Below are positions 49,103 to 58,093 of a stretch of DNA of 64,000 nucleotides, piece by piece. The position numbers and the translations under genes were made by a program. The notes under the pieces are model-generated. The model worked only from the letters and a program-made list of their open reading frames with translations. It searched no databases and had not been told where the DNA came from. The stretch comes from Prochlorococcus sp. AG-347-K16. Lineage in GTDB: Bacteria; Cyanobacteriota; Cyanobacteriia; PCC-6307; Cyanobiaceae. The stretch spans positions 1-64,000 of the forward strand of contig QCCD01000005.1 of the NCBI GenBank assembly GCA_003281405.1. The letters run 5' to 3'. Within the stretch, counting starts at the first letter, position 1. Each line of letters begins with the position of its first letter.

Positions 49103-51033
49103 CTACTTTTTCTGAGACTAATTTCTATTTGATCCATTAATTTCCTTGCTTCTTCGATAGTTAATTTTTTTTGATCAATTGCTGATTCAGTATTAATTCT
49201 TATAGATTCAACCAAAGAAGCTGAACTGTAATCCAATAATTGTAAAATTTCAGATTTACTGTTCTCTTTAATAATATTTTTGACCTTATATGAATTATCT
49301 TGATTTATATCTATATGAACAATGTTTGTATTGCCAAATAAATTGTGCAAGTTTCCTAATGCTTCTTGATAAGCTCCTGTCATAAAAATTCCAATTAGAT
49401 AATCTTTATTTTCCTCTGGCTTATGTAAATTTAGTAATGATTTAATTTTTCCATCATCAATAAAATTATTTAGTTTCCCATCTGAATCACAAGTTAAATC
49501 TGCAAAGTTCCCTTTGCAGAATGGCTCCTCTAAGTGCCTATGTATTGGCACTATTGGGAAAATCTGATTTATTGCCCAGCTATCGGGGATTGATTTAAAA
49601 ATAGATAAATTTGCATAATAAGTTGATGCAAGAGTTTCTGTAATTTCAGATAAATCAGGGTGATTGATTTCATCATTATTCAGGTTATTAGAAATTTCTT
49701 TTGCGCAAGCCCAAGTAAGTTCTTCGGCATAAGCTCTTTCTGCCAAACTTAAAAATCCTAATCTAAAAGCGACTAAGCAATCTTCTTTAAACTTTTTTGC
49801 GTCATTCCATAGTTCAATTATTTGAGATAAATTTATTTTTTTATTTTTAAGTTTTTTTAATTCATAGAAAGTTTCAAGTAAATTTGAAATTATTAATTGT
49901 TGATTTTTTTTATCAAAAATTTGTATTTTGGAACTGACATGGCTTGTTCCTAAGACATTAAAAATTAAAACTGAACAATGACTAATTATTGCTCTTCCAC
50001 TTTCTGAGATTATGATTGGATGCTTGATATTATTTAATTCACATGAATCCTTAATAGTTGCAATTACATCGTTAGCATAATTTTGGAGAGAATAATTAGT
50101 AGAAGTGTTGGAGGAGGTTTTAGTTCCATCAAAATCTATCCCTAATCCTCCCCCAACGTCGATATATTGCATTGGGGCTCCTAGTTTGCATAGTTCAACA
50201 TATATTTGACTTGCTTCTTGTAATGCGTCTTTGATCACAGCAATATCACTTATTTGACTTCCTATATGAAAATGGAGCAATTTCATTTCGTTGATAAGAT
50301 TTGCTTCTTTTAGTTCTTTTATTGTCGACATAATTTCTGGGATTGATAATCCAAATTTGGAATTATCTCCAATAGATTTACCCCACCTACCACTACTTTT
50401 ACTTGATAACTTTGCTCTAATTCCTATTAATGGAGTCGCTTTAAGTTCTTGAACTGCTTGAATAATTCTTTTTACCTCATCTCGTTGTTCTATGACTATT
50501 ATTGGATTTTTGCCAAGTTTTCTGGCCAAAGTAGCAATCTCAATATATTTCTTATCTTTATATCCGTTGCATATTAATAATGAATTTTGGTTTTCAAGAA
50601 GTGCAAGGCCAATTAATAGTTCTGATTTACTTCCTACTTCTAAACCAAAATTCCATTGACTACCAAACTCTATTATCTTTTCTAGGACATTTTTCTGTTG
50701 ATTACATTTGACGGGAAAAACGCCTTGATAAATGTTCTTATATTTATAGGTTTTTATTGCTTTTAAAAAAGAGTCATGTAATGCATTTATGCGATCTTTC
50801 AAGATATCATTAAACCTTATGATTAATGGAGGATTTACTTCTCTACTTTTAAGTTCTTTGACAAGCTTAAAAAGATCAATCTTATTTTCAGATTTTATAT
50901 CTTTAGTTACTGATATATTTCCTTTGGAATTTATAGAAAAATATTTATCTCCCCATTTGTCTATGTTGTAAGTCGAAATACTATCTTCAATAGTCCAAAT
51001 ATTCTTTAATTTTTTCGGCTCAAAATTGGTCAA
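49087..51033 (-). CDS. speA: Biosynthetic arginine decarboxylase
   Basis: Makes agmatine for polyamines. The 648-residue protein has the fold-III PLP lysine in [16 protein letters not shown], then [22 protein letters not shown] and the [17 protein letters not shown] motif. C-terminal [17 protein letters not shown] is typical of the SpeA family. The gene is in normal position and length. It overlaps alaS by 16 bp tail to tail and is divergent from ndk. Confidence 0.97.
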   Translation of the reverse strand: MTNFEPKKLKNIWTIEDSISTYNIDKWGDKYFSINSKGNISVTKDIKSENKIDLFKLVKELKSREVNPPLIIRFNDILKDRINALHDSFLKAIKTYKYKNIYQGVFPVKCNQQKNVLEKIIEFGSQWNFGLEVGSKSELLIGLALLENQNSLLICNGYKDKKYIEIATLARKLGKNPIIVIEQRDEVKRIIQAVQELKATPLIGIRAKLSSKSSGRWGKSIGDNSKFGLSIPEIMSTIKELKEANLINEMKLLHFHIGSQISDIAVIKDALQEASQIYVELCKLGAPMQYIDVGGGLGIDFDGTKTSSNTSTNYSLQNYANDVIATIKDSCELNNIKHPIIISESGRAIISHCSVLIFNVLGTSHVSSKIQIFDKKNQQLIISNLLETFYELKKLKNKKINLSQIIELWNDAKKFKEDCLVAFRLGFLSLAERAYAEELTWACAKEISNNLNNDEINHPDLSEITETLASTYYANLSIFKSIPDSWAINQIFPIVPIHRHLEEPFCKGNFADLTCDSDGKLNNFIDDGKIKSLLNLHKPEENKDYLIGIFMTGAYQEALGNLHNLFGNTNIVHIDINQDNSYKVKNIIKENSKSEILQLLDYSSASLVESIRINTESAIDQKKLTIEEARKLMDQIEISLRKSSYLSE

Positions 51034-51154
51034 TTTATGTTTTAGTGATTAATAAATGCTTTTGAAAATAACTCAAAACAATATTTTTATTTTAATGATT
51101 ACTTGCCAAGTTACCACCCAAAAGTTGAATATACATAGAGTGATTATTAACTAA

Positions 51155-51613
51155 ATGACAAAAGAGAGAACCTTTATTGCAATTAAACCAGATGGAGTTC
51201 AAAGAGGATATGTTGCTGAGATTATTGGCAGATTTGAAAAAAAAGGATTTAAATTGGTTGGATTAAAGCAATTAATTCCCTCAAAAGATCTTGCTCAAAA
51301 TCATTATGGAGTACATAAGGAAAGACCCTTTTTTGGTGATTTAGTAGACTTTATTTCAAGTGGTCCTGTTGTAGCAATGGTGTGGGAAGGCGAAGGAGTT
51401 ATTTTGAGTGCTAGAAAACTAATAGGTGCAACAAAACCTCTGGAAGCAGAGCCCGGAACAATTAGAGGTGATTTAGCTATTGATATTGGAAGGAACATTA
51501 TACATGGTTCTGATGGAGAAGATACAGCAAAATTTGAAATTGATCTATGGTTTAACGAAGATGAATTATGTGAGTGGGAAACTTCTGATTCGAAATGGCG
51601 CTCAGAAAATTAA
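51155..51613 (+). CDS. ndk: Nucleoside diphosphate kinase
   Basis: Balances NTP pools by phosphate transfer through a phosphohistidine. The 152 residues include the start [17 protein letters not shown] and the active-site His in [14 protein letters not shown]. It is complete. It ends 3 bp before the convergent thiO stop. Confidence 0.98.
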   Translation: MTKERTFIAIKPDGVQRGYVAEIIGRFEKKGFKLVGLKQLIPSKDLAQNHYGVHKERPFFGDLVDFISSGPVVAMVWEGEGVILSARKLIGATKPLEAEPGTIRGDLAIDIGRNIIHGSDGEDTAKFEIDLWFNEDELCEWETSDSKWRSEN

Positions 51614-51616
51614 AAT

Positions 51617-52726
51617 TTAAATCGCAAATCTATTTACACTAAATTTTTCTAAAAATCTTTTTTCTATTTCTTTGAGATTTTTATTTTGAACTATTTTCAA
51701 AAGAAGATCACTTGTTATTGCAGAAAATAAAACTCCATTTCTGTAATGTCCTGTAGCTATAAAAAGATTTTCAATTTTTGATTTTCCAATTATTGGTTTT
51801 AGATCTGGTGTGCAAGGTCTAAATCCCCACCAATGTTCCATTTGTGGCCAATTAATAGCTTCTGGCAATAAGGAGCGAATGCCTTCTTGCAATTGTTTTA
51901 TTCCATTAGGAGTATTACCTTTATTAAATTTTGAATCTTTTTCAACTGTCGCTCCAACTATAATAAGTCCATCATCACGAGGAACTAGATAAGTTTTTGG
52001 ACCAAAAATAACTCTTTTCAAAAAATTTGTTGGACCTTGTATTGATAGCATTTGTCCCTTAACAGGAAAAACTGGAATCTTATTAAAAATTTTTTTACTC
52101 CAAGCACCGCTGCATAAAATTGCTTTTTCACAGTTAATTTTTTTTAGTTCCCCAGTGGCACATAATACTGTCGCGCCTGTAATTTTGTTTTTTTCGAATG
52201 TCAAATCCTCTACTTCCGACCCTTCTTGAAATTCGACTCCATGCAAGGAGCATGCTCTCTCAAGAGCACGCATCAGTCTTCTTCGGTTATCTATTTGACC
52301 ATCTTGTTCAAAAAGTAAACCATGTTTCCAAATAGAATTCATTCCATTAATTTCTGTTTGAAGATCTTTGTGATTTAAATATTTTCCGTATTCATAAGTG
52401 GGAAACTTTTCAAGATCTTCTTTGTTTTTAAACGGAACTACTATTCCACATTTTTTTAAACCGCAGTTAATATTACTATCCTGTTCAATACTTTTTATCC
52501 ACTTTGGAATTAGACTTTGACTTTCTTGGCCAAATTTTAGTAATTCATCTTCCAGTCCTTCTGCATGAGTAGCTAACATTCCTGCAGCAACAAATCCAGC
52601 TGATTCATTTCTGTTTTTGCTTAAAACTAAAACTTTAAAGTTATTTCTAGAAAATTCATAGGCAATAGATAAACCTAAAAGTCCACCGCCAATGATTAAT
52701 ATTGAATTTTTGGTTTCTTGTGTCAT
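51617..52726 (-). CDS. thiO: Glycine oxidase / FAD-dependent amino-acid oxidase (ThiO)
   Basis: Oxidises glycine to dehydroglycine for the thiazole ring of thiamine. The 369 residues begin with the FAD dinucleotide motif IIGGGLLGLSIAYEFSR. They continue with SAGFVAAGMLATHAEG, the substrate side PVKGQMLSIQGP, then WWGFRPCTPDLKPIIGKS and ATGHYRNGVLFSAIT, typical of DAO-family ThiO. A second thiamine gene (thiL) is at 23 kb. Amino-acid oxidase of another specificity is not excluded. Confidence 0.9.
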   Translation of the reverse strand: MTQETKNSILIIGGGLLGLSIAYEFSRNNFKVLVLSKNRNESAGFVAAGMLATHAEGLEDELLKFGQESQSLIPKWIKSIEQDSNINCGLKKCGIVVPFKNKEDLEKFPTYEYGKYLNHKDLQTEINGMNSIWKHGLLFEQDGQIDNRRRLMRALERACSLHGVEFQEGSEVEDLTFEKNKITGATVLCATGELKKINCEKAILCSGAWSKKIFNKIPVFPVKGQMLSIQGPTNFLKRVIFGPKTYLVPRDDGLIIVGATVEKDSKFNKGNTPNGIKQLQEGIRSLLPEAINWPQMEHWWGFRPCTPDLKPIIGKSKIENLFIATGHYRNGVLFSAITSDLLLKIVQNKNLKEIEKRFLEKFSVNRFAI

Positions 52727-52805
52727 TTAATAATTAATATTTTTATTTGTGTTTTGGTCCTCTTTTCCTTTATATCCAATAATATTAATAAAGAGACTTT
52801 TGATA

Positions 52806-54278
52806 ATGAACAATTTGGAATCTTGGGAAGCTGTGATTGGTTTGGAAACTCATGTACAGCTTAATACGAAAAGTAAAATATTCACATCTGCGTCAACAGC
52901 TTTTGGTGATGAACCTAATACGCATATAGATCCTGTAGTTTGTGGGTTGCCAGGAACTCTTCCAGTTTTGAATGAGACTGTTCTTGAGTATGCTGTAAAA
53001 ACTTCCTTAGCATTAAATTTAAATATTTCAGAACATTGTAAATTTGATAGAAAACAATATTTTTATCCTGATCTGCCCAAAAATTATCAAATTTCACAAT
53101 TTGATGAGCCACTAGCTGAAAATGGCTGGTTAGAGGTTGAAATAATTGAAAAGGACAAAGAACCTTATATCAAAAAAATAGGTATAGAAAGGCTACATAT
53201 GGAAGAAGACGCCGGAAAACTAGTCCATTCAGGAAGTGATAGATTAGCTGGCTCTAAGTATTCTTTAGTTGATTACAATCGTGCCGGAATAGCACTTTGT
53301 GAGATCGTGAGTAAACCAGATATTAGATCAGGTAAAGAGGCGTCTGAATATGCTTCAGAGATTAGAAGAACAGTTAGATATCTAGGGGTATCAGACGGAA
53401 ATATGCAAGAGGGTTCATTACGATGTGATGTCAATATTTCAGTTAGAAAAGGACCTAATGCTCCTTTTGGTACCAAAGTGGAAATAAAAAATATGAATTC
53501 ATTTTCTGCAATTCAAAAGGCTTGTGATTATGAAATAGCCAGACAAATAGAAGTTTATGAAAATGGAGGAAAAATTTTCCAAGAAACAAGGTTATGGGAT
53601 GAAGCTAAGCAATTAACGAAAAGTATGAGATTAAAAGAAGGTAGCAGTGACTATAGATATTTTCCTGATCCTGACTTAGGTCCAATTGAAATAACAAAAG
53701 CCCAACAAGAAATATGGTTTAAAGAACTACCAGAATTACCTTCAAAGAAAAGAAATAAATACGTAAGTCAATTTGGGTTGTCTGCATATGATGCAAGGGT
53801 AATTTCTGATGAAATAAGCATGGCAAACTTTTTTGAAGAAACAGTAGCAAATGGTGCTGAGGCCAAACTAGCTTCAAATTGGGTAACAAGTGACATTGTG
53901 GGCTATTTAAAATCAAACAAACTAAGTTTTAGTGAATTAAAGCTTAGTCCTGAAAATCTTGCTGAAATGATTAACATGATTTCAAAAAATATAATTAGTG
54001 GAAAAATTGCAAAAGAAATTTTACCTGAACTTATTCAAAACAATATTTCTCCGAAAAAATTAGTTGAAGAAAAAGGGTTGGCAATGATATCTGATTCTTC
54101 AAGTATTTTACCAATAATTGATGAACTCATAAATGAACATCCAAATGAAGTTCGAGCATTTAAAAATGGCAAAACTAAGTTACTTGGTTTTTTTGTTGGT
54201 CAACTTATGAAAAGAACAAAAGGTAAAGCTGACCCTAAACTTGCAAATAAACTTCTTAAGGGGAAATTAAATAGCTAA
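52806..54278 (+). CDS. gatB: Aspartyl/glutamyl-tRNA amidotransferase subunit B
   Basis: Transamidates Glu-tRNA(Gln) together with GatA and GatC. I start at ATG 52806 (MNNLESWEAVIGLETHVQL), giving 490 residues; a GTG at 52749 would add a hydrophobic 19-residue tail not found in the family. Motifs: GLETHVQLNTKSKIF, DRKQYFYPDLPKNYQIS and YRYFPDPDLGP, with a C-terminal helical/YqeY domain. The stop is 3 bp from convergent coaE. Confidence 0.97.
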   Translation: MNNLESWEAVIGLETHVQLNTKSKIFTSASTAFGDEPNTHIDPVVCGLPGTLPVLNETVLEYAVKTSLALNLNISEHCKFDRKQYFYPDLPKNYQISQFDEPLAENGWLEVEIIEKDKEPYIKKIGIERLHMEEDAGKLVHSGSDRLAGSKYSLVDYNRAGIALCEIVSKPDIRSGKEASEYASEIRRTVRYLGVSDGNMQEGSLRCDVNISVRKGPNAPFGTKVEIKNMNSFSAIQKACDYEIARQIEVYENGGKIFQETRLWDEAKQLTKSMRLKEGSSDYRYFPDPDLGPIEITKAQQEIWFKELPELPSKKRNKYVSQFGLSAYDARVISDEISMANFFEETVANGAEAKLASNWVTSDIVGYLKSNKLSFSELKLSPENLAEMINMISKNIISGKIAKEILPELIQNNISPKKLVEEKGLAMISDSSSILPIIDELINEHPNEVRAFKNGKTKLLGFFVGQLMKRTKGKADPKLANKLLKGKLNS

Positions 54279-54281
54279 AGC

Positions 54282-54899
54282 TTAAAGAAGCTCTTTTATC
54301 GTCTTTATCCATTGATTTTGATCATCCGAATTCTCTAAAATAATATCTGAGAATTTTCTTTTTTCCTCAAAACTTAATTGAAAATTTATCAATTCATATG
54401 CATCTTTTTCGCTAATTTTATCTCTTGTGATAAGTCTGTTTTTTTGTAGTTCTTTAGGACATTTAACTAACCATATTTCAGTACAAATGTCTTCAAATTT
54501 TGCTTCAAACAATAATGGAATAACCAATAATATAGTTTGATTATTTCTATATTGACTGCATTCTTCTATCATTCTTTCTTTAATTAAGGGGTGAAGTAGT
54601 TTTTCAATCCATTCCTTGCTTTCTGAATGTTTAAAAATAATGTTCCTTAAAAGTTTTCTGTTTATTTCCCTTTCTGAATTGCTTTTATTATCAATAATTT
54701 TATTTCCAAAATAATCTAAAATTTTCTTATATCCATATGTATTTGGTTTGATTAATTCTCTTGAAAAATGATCTGCATCTAATATTGGTATGTTTTTATG
54801 TTTTCTAATGTAATTAGTTATGGTTGTCTTCCCACTTGCAATACCTCCTGTTAAACCAATCCTTCTTTGGTTGTTTTTTAATTTTTCAAGAATATCCAT
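54282..54899 (-). CDS. coaE: Dephospho-CoA kinase
   Basis: Last step of coenzyme A synthesis. The 205 residues contain the P-loop GLTGGIASGKTTITNYI, LDADHFSRELI, then HPLIKERM and LLVIPLLFEAKFED. Full length for the family. It is convergent with gatB and divergent from argJ. Confidence 0.95.
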   Translation of the reverse strand: MDILEKLKNNQRRIGLTGGIASGKTTITNYIRKHKNIPILDADHFSRELIKPNTYGYKKILDYFGNKIIDNKSNSEREINRKLLRNIIFKHSESKEWIEKLLHPLIKERMIEECSQYRNNQTILLVIPLLFEAKFEDICTEIWLVKCPKELQKNRLITRDKISEKDAYELINFQLSFEEKRKFSDIILENSDDQNQWIKTIKELL

Positions 54900-54975
54900 A
54901 TAATTAATAATAATCTAATTACTTAGTTTCTTTAGTATTAAAGAGTAGTTAGTATGAATTAAAATACCAAAAAGT

Positions 54976-56214
54976 TTGAGCCAGTTAGATTCCAATTGGT
55001 CGTTTGTTGATGACAGTAAGATAACACCCAACGGGTTTCTTTTTGCTGGGATATCTGCTGGTTTAAAAGCTTCTAATAAAAAAGATTTAGCACTAATACT
55101 CGCTCCAGAAGGAAGTATTTTTAGTGGGATGTTTACCCAATCAATTGTTCGAGCTTCTTGTGTGGATATTTGTGAGGAAAGGATTAAAACAACTTCAGGT
55201 TTTGTAAGAGCAATACTAATTAATTCTGGTCAAGCAAATGCATGTACAGGAAATCTTGGCATTCAACATTTTCAAATTGCTACAGGAAAGATTGCGGAAC
55301 TTTTAGGTATAAAAGAAGAAGAAGTTTTAATGTGCTCAACTGGTGTAATAGGTGTTCCAATACAAATAAATGATTTAGTAAAAAATTTACCGAATTTAGT
55401 TAGTGATTTAAAGGGTAATAATTTTGAAAATGCAGCAGAAGCAATTTTAACTACTGATTTGACTTTGAAAAAAGTGTCAATAGAGACGATTATTCAAGGT
55501 AGAAAAATAAAAATAGCAGGCTTTGCAAAAGGTTCAGGAATGATTTACCCCAACATGGCTACAATGCTTGCTTTTCTAACCTGTGATGCGGGTATTCAAA
55601 AAGAAGAATGGGACAAAATGATTGCTATTGCGGTTCAAAAATCTTTTAATGCAATATCAGTTGATGGAGAGACAAGCACTAATGATTCTTTTGTTGGAAT
55701 AAATGCAGGAGAGCAAATTGAAAAAAGGTTTTTTCCAATTATCCAACAAGGGATTGATATTGTATGTCAGAACTTGGCAAAAAATATTGCAAGGGATGGA
55801 GAGGGAGCAAATTGTTTATTGGAAGTTTTGGTTCAAGGAGCAAAAAATACAGATGATGCAATTATGCTCGCGAAATCTATTTGTAATTCTGCCTTGGTAA
55901 AAACTGCGATACATGGTTGTGATCCAAATTGGGGACGAATCATTTCTGCTGCAGGTAATTCTGGAGTTAAATTTAATTTAAATGATGTTGACTTGTATAT
56001 AGGAAACGCCCAAATTTTGGAAAAAGGCAAGTTAAATAAATATGATCCACAAAAAGTCACAGACTATATTAAGTCCAGAATGAAAGGTAGATATTTGGTA
56101 GATGATATTGTAAAAATTATGATTAATCTAAATTCTGGTGAATCGAAAGGCACAGCTTGGGGGTGCGATCTTTCTAAAAAATATGTTGAAATAAATAGCG
56201 AGTATACTACTTAG
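54976..56214 (+). CDS. argJ: Glutamate N-acetyltransferase / amino-acid acetyltransferase (ArgJ)
   Basis: Transfers acetyl from N-acetylornithine to glutamate, closing the arginine cycle. The 412-residue protein starts at TTG and has the self-cleavage site in GMIYPNMATMLAFLT, where Thr196 is the nucleophile. It also shows NSGQANACTG and SVDGETSTNDS, and the end ...NSEYTT. The coding end (AATAGCGAGTATACTACTTA) is repeated 1.6 kb downstream, see the separate repeat entries. Confidence 0.97.
   Translation: MSQLDSNWSFVDDSKITPNGFLFAGISAGLKASNKKDLALILAPEGSIFSGMFTQSIVRASCVDICEERIKTTSGFVRAILINSGQANACTGNLGIQHFQIATGKIAELLGIKEEEVLMCSTGVIGVPIQINDLVKNLPNLVSDLKGNNFENAAEAILTTDLTLKKVSIETIIQGRKIKIAGFAKGSGMIYPNMATMLAFLTCDAGIQKEEWDKMIAIAVQKSFNAISVDGETSTNDSFVGINAGEQIEKRFFPIIQQGIDIVCQNLAKNIARDGEGANCLLEVLVQGAKNTDDAIMLAKSICNSALVKTAIHGCDPNWGRIISAAGNSGVKFNLNDVDLYIGNAQILEKGKLNKYDPQKVTDYIKSRMKGRYLVDDIVKIMINLNSGESKGTAWGCDLSKKYVEINSEYTT
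56194..56213 (+). repeat. Direct repeat, left copy (argJ 3' end)
   Basis: AATAGCGAGTATACTACTTA, spanning the last argJ codons and most of the stop. It matches 57838-57857 at 19 of 20 positions. With flanking bases the alignment extends to 56181-56213 against 57825-57857, 27 of 33. The two copies bracket the autotransporter gene. Confidence 0.9.
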
Positions 56215-56260
56215 CTAAGATCCGTTGCAGGGCAAGCGATCTCAGCGTTTCTAAAAATTC

Positions 56261-56280
56261 ATAAACCGGTAATAAACCAG
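56261..56280. repeat. Iteron-like pair 1
   Basis: Two 9-bp units, ATAAACCGG at 56261 and ATAAACCAG at 56272, 11 bp apart, same orientation. This is the more diverged of three pairs that flank the autotransporter gene; this one sits 8 bp beyond its stop. Confidence 0.75.
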
Positions 56281-56288
56281 TAAATTAA

Positions 56289-57632
56289 TTATTGGAGTTT
56301 ATAAACTGCTAAATCTTTTGATTTAAGATCTCCAAGTGCGATTTTTTCTAATCTTTCTAGCCTTGCTAAGAGTTGTTTATTTTTTTCTTCGAGAGATCCA
56401 ATTTTGAATTCCAAGTTTTCTTTTTCTGTTTTACTAATTTTTTGAGATTTATTTAGTTCACCTAATTTAAATACAAATCCTGCCTTCACAACTCCACTAT
56501 CTAAAGTTCCTCCACCATAAGATTTAGACCCACCAAATACATATGAACCGCCAGCATTTATATCAACTCTTTCGTTTACTTTAGATGCACAACCAAAACC
56601 AACTGCGTATCTACTGCTGTAAGCACCACTTCCTATTCCGCAACTATGTTTAGATTCTTCTGAAGTTTGAGGTAGTGCTGTTAGTGCTGCTGTCAAAGCA
56701 GTTGAACCTGCTATACCAGAACCTAAGTTTTTAATATTGGATTTGTTTGCATCGATTTGGCCTTGAACACTAACTCCATTTATTTGAAGATCTGATCCAT
56801 AAATGTTGAGTGGAATCTTTGATCCATTTTCATCTTCTGCCCAAATTGGATGAGCACCATTTAAAACTTCATTTCCAATAACAAATGAGTTTTTACCAAT
56901 GTGAATGTTTCCATCTGAATCTTTTTTTATTAGGTTTCCTCCAGATACAGAAATACCTGATTGATTTATTGTTGTTGGATTAGTTGTTGGACCAATTTCT
57001 AGAATATTTTTAGTTGAATCTCCTATTCTTGCTGTTGTTGTTGAACCTGATTTAGTGCTGATTAAACTTTGAAGTCCGCTTATATCAGTATCGTTACTTG
57101 AGATATTGGAAGCGTTAGATGCTATATCAGTATCGTTGCTTGAGATATTAGAGGCGTTGGATGCTATATCGGTATCGTTGCTTGAGATATTGGAAGCGTT
57201 AGATGCTATATCGGTATCGTTGCTAGAAATATTTGATGTATTAGAAGAAATACTAGAACTGTAAGATGAAGCGATTGGTCCAAAATAAGGAGTGCTGTCA
57301 GATGAACTACTCTTCACACCAGTAATTAAAGACCATGAATCAGAAGTTATATCATAAACTCTTAGATCATCATTAACATTACCCCCACTAATAGCATTAA
57401 AATAAATTTTATTTTGCGACGCATCAAACCATCCTCCTGATTGTTCAACACTCCCACTTGGGTATGTAGTAAGTCTTTCTATGCTTTGACTATCGCCGTT
57501 TGCAATTGATCGAAAAATTTCAATTTGAGAATTACCACTATCAAAATTCACATGGTAAGTGGTGTCAGATTTTGCCTCAGAAAAAATTCCAGATAGTAAA
57601 AATAAAACTGGCCATACTTTTAAGTATTTCAT
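56289..57632 (-). CDS. Trimeric autotransporter-like surface protein (YadA-type anchor)
   Basis: The 447-residue protein has a signal peptide (1-~22), an N-terminal domain with kelch-like phrases (LRVYDITSDSWSLITG), a repeat stalk (~131-184) of SSNDTDIASNASNI units, and a domain with SGGNLIKKDSDGNIHIG. Residues ~307-392 match a YadA-type outer-membrane anchor: GSTALTAALTALPQ, then GIGSGAYSSRYAVGFG, INAGGSYVFGG and AGFVFKLG. It then continues ~55 residues into a leucine-zipper-like coiled coil (KIGSLEEKNKQLLARLERLE), which is unusual because YadA anchors normally end the protein. The stalk also resembles phage fibre repeats. Likely an adhesin or cell-surface variable protein. Confidence 0.82.
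   Translation of the reverse strand: MKYLKVWPVLFLLSGIFSEAKSDTTYHVNFDSGNSQIEIFRSIANGDSQSIERLTTYPSGSVEQSGGWFDASQNKIYFNAISGGNVNDDLRVYDITSDSWSLITGVKSSSSDSTPYFGPIASSYSSSISSNTSNISSNDTDIASNASNISSNDTDIASNASNISSNDTDIASNASNISSNDTDISGLQSLISTKSGSTTTARIGDSTKNILEIGPTTNPTTINQSGISVSGGNLIKKDSDGNIHIGKNSFVIGNEVLNGAHPIWAEDENGSKIPLNIYGSDLQINGVSVQGQIDANKSNIKNLGSGIAGSTALTAALTALPQTSEESKHSCGIGSGAYSSRYAVGFGCASKVNERVDINAGGSYVFGGSKSYGGGTLDSGVVKAGFVFKLGELNKSQKISKTEKENLEFKIGSLEEKNKQLLARLERLEKIALGDLKSKDLAVYKLQ
57081..57240 (-). repeat. 42-bp coding tandem repeat in the autotransporter stalk
   Basis: Units start at 57081, 57123 and 57165, with a partial fourth from 57207. Each encodes a 14-residue SSNDTDIASNASNI-type unit. 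Units differ at a few positions (cagtatcgtta versus cggtatcgttg), so they are older than the ftsY repeat but still very alike. Not a CRISPR. Confidence 0.95.
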
Positions 57633-57659
57633 CTATTTCCTAGAAATTTAGATATCTCT

Positions 57660-57688
57660 ATTCTTGTAAAATTTTTAGAGGTTGTCAG
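57660..57688 (-). promoter_or_regulatory. Probable sigma70-type promoter of the autotransporter gene
   Basis: On the minus strand, CTGACA (57688-57683, 5/6 to TTGACA) and AAGAAT (57665-57660, 4/6 to TATAAT) are separated by exactly 17 bp. This leaves ~20-30 nt to the ATG at 57632. Inferred from sequence only. Confidence 0.45.
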
Positions 57689-57699
57689 TTTTGAATTTT

Positions 57700-57719
57700 A
57701 TAAACCACTAATAAACCAC
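57700..57719. repeat. Iteron-like pair 2
   Basis: ATAAACCAC at 57700 and 57711, 11 bp apart, same orientation. It ends 12 bp upstream of the probable -35 box of the autotransporter promoter, a typical activator position. Confidence 0.85.
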
Positions 57720-57760
57720 CGCCCTAGTTATATCAATCGTTTTCAGATATGAAAATTCAA

Positions 57761-57780
57761 ATAAACCACCAATAAACCAC
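57761..57780. repeat. Iteron-like pair 3
   Basis: ATAAACCAC at 57761 and 57772, again 11 bp apart and in the same orientation. It is 61 bp from pair 2. Identity and spacing with pairs 1 and 2 argue for a binding site of a dimeric or tandem-binding protein. Confidence 0.85.
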
Positions 57781-57837
57781 TAACTCAATCCGTGAGATCT
57801 ATTGGTATGACTGACTTTTATGCCATATGTCTTTATC

Positions 57838-57857
57838 AATAGCGAATATACTACTTA
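57838..57857 (+). repeat. Direct repeat, right copy
   Basis: AATAGCGAATATACTACTTA, one mismatch to the argJ 3' end at 56194-56213. It covers the stop codon of the small membrane-protein gene on the opposite strand. Confidence 0.9.
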
Positions 57858-58093
57858 AGTTTTAGTAAATCTAATGGTAGATATTCATTAATATAGAGAA
57901 ACAGTATTGTTAAAGTTCCAATTACAGAGCCTATAAAACCTCCAAAAAAATTAACTAATAATCCAGATTGTCTAATTATTGCTTCTTCTTTTTTTTCTTC
58001 TTCAAAATTAGGAGAATCAACTACTTTTAAGCGCTTATTGGTTGGTGGTTGTTTAAGTTGTTGGTGTCGGATGAGGGCTTCGAAATCAGGCAT
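57851..58093 (-). CDS. Small C-terminally membrane-anchored protein coupled to ParA
   Basis: From ATG 58093 (MPDFEALIRHQQ) the protein is 80 residues; a TTG at 58117 would add eight. The N-terminal ~45 residues are charged (PPTNKRLKVVDSPNFEEEKKEE), and residues ~48-72 (GLLVNFFGGFIGSVIGTLTILFLY) form one membrane segment. It overlaps the 3' end of the ParA-type gene by 67 bp in another frame, implying close coupling. No family is recognised. A membrane partner of the ATPase is a reasonable guess, unproven. Confidence 0.65.
   Translation of the reverse strand: MPDFEALIRHQQLKQPPTNKRLKVVDSPNFEEEKKEEAIIRQSGLLVNFFGGFIGSVIGTLTILFLYINEYLPLDLLKLK

Noticed and set aside
57081..57240. Possible CRISPR array
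   Set aside because: 42-bp units are coding stalk repeats without spacers.
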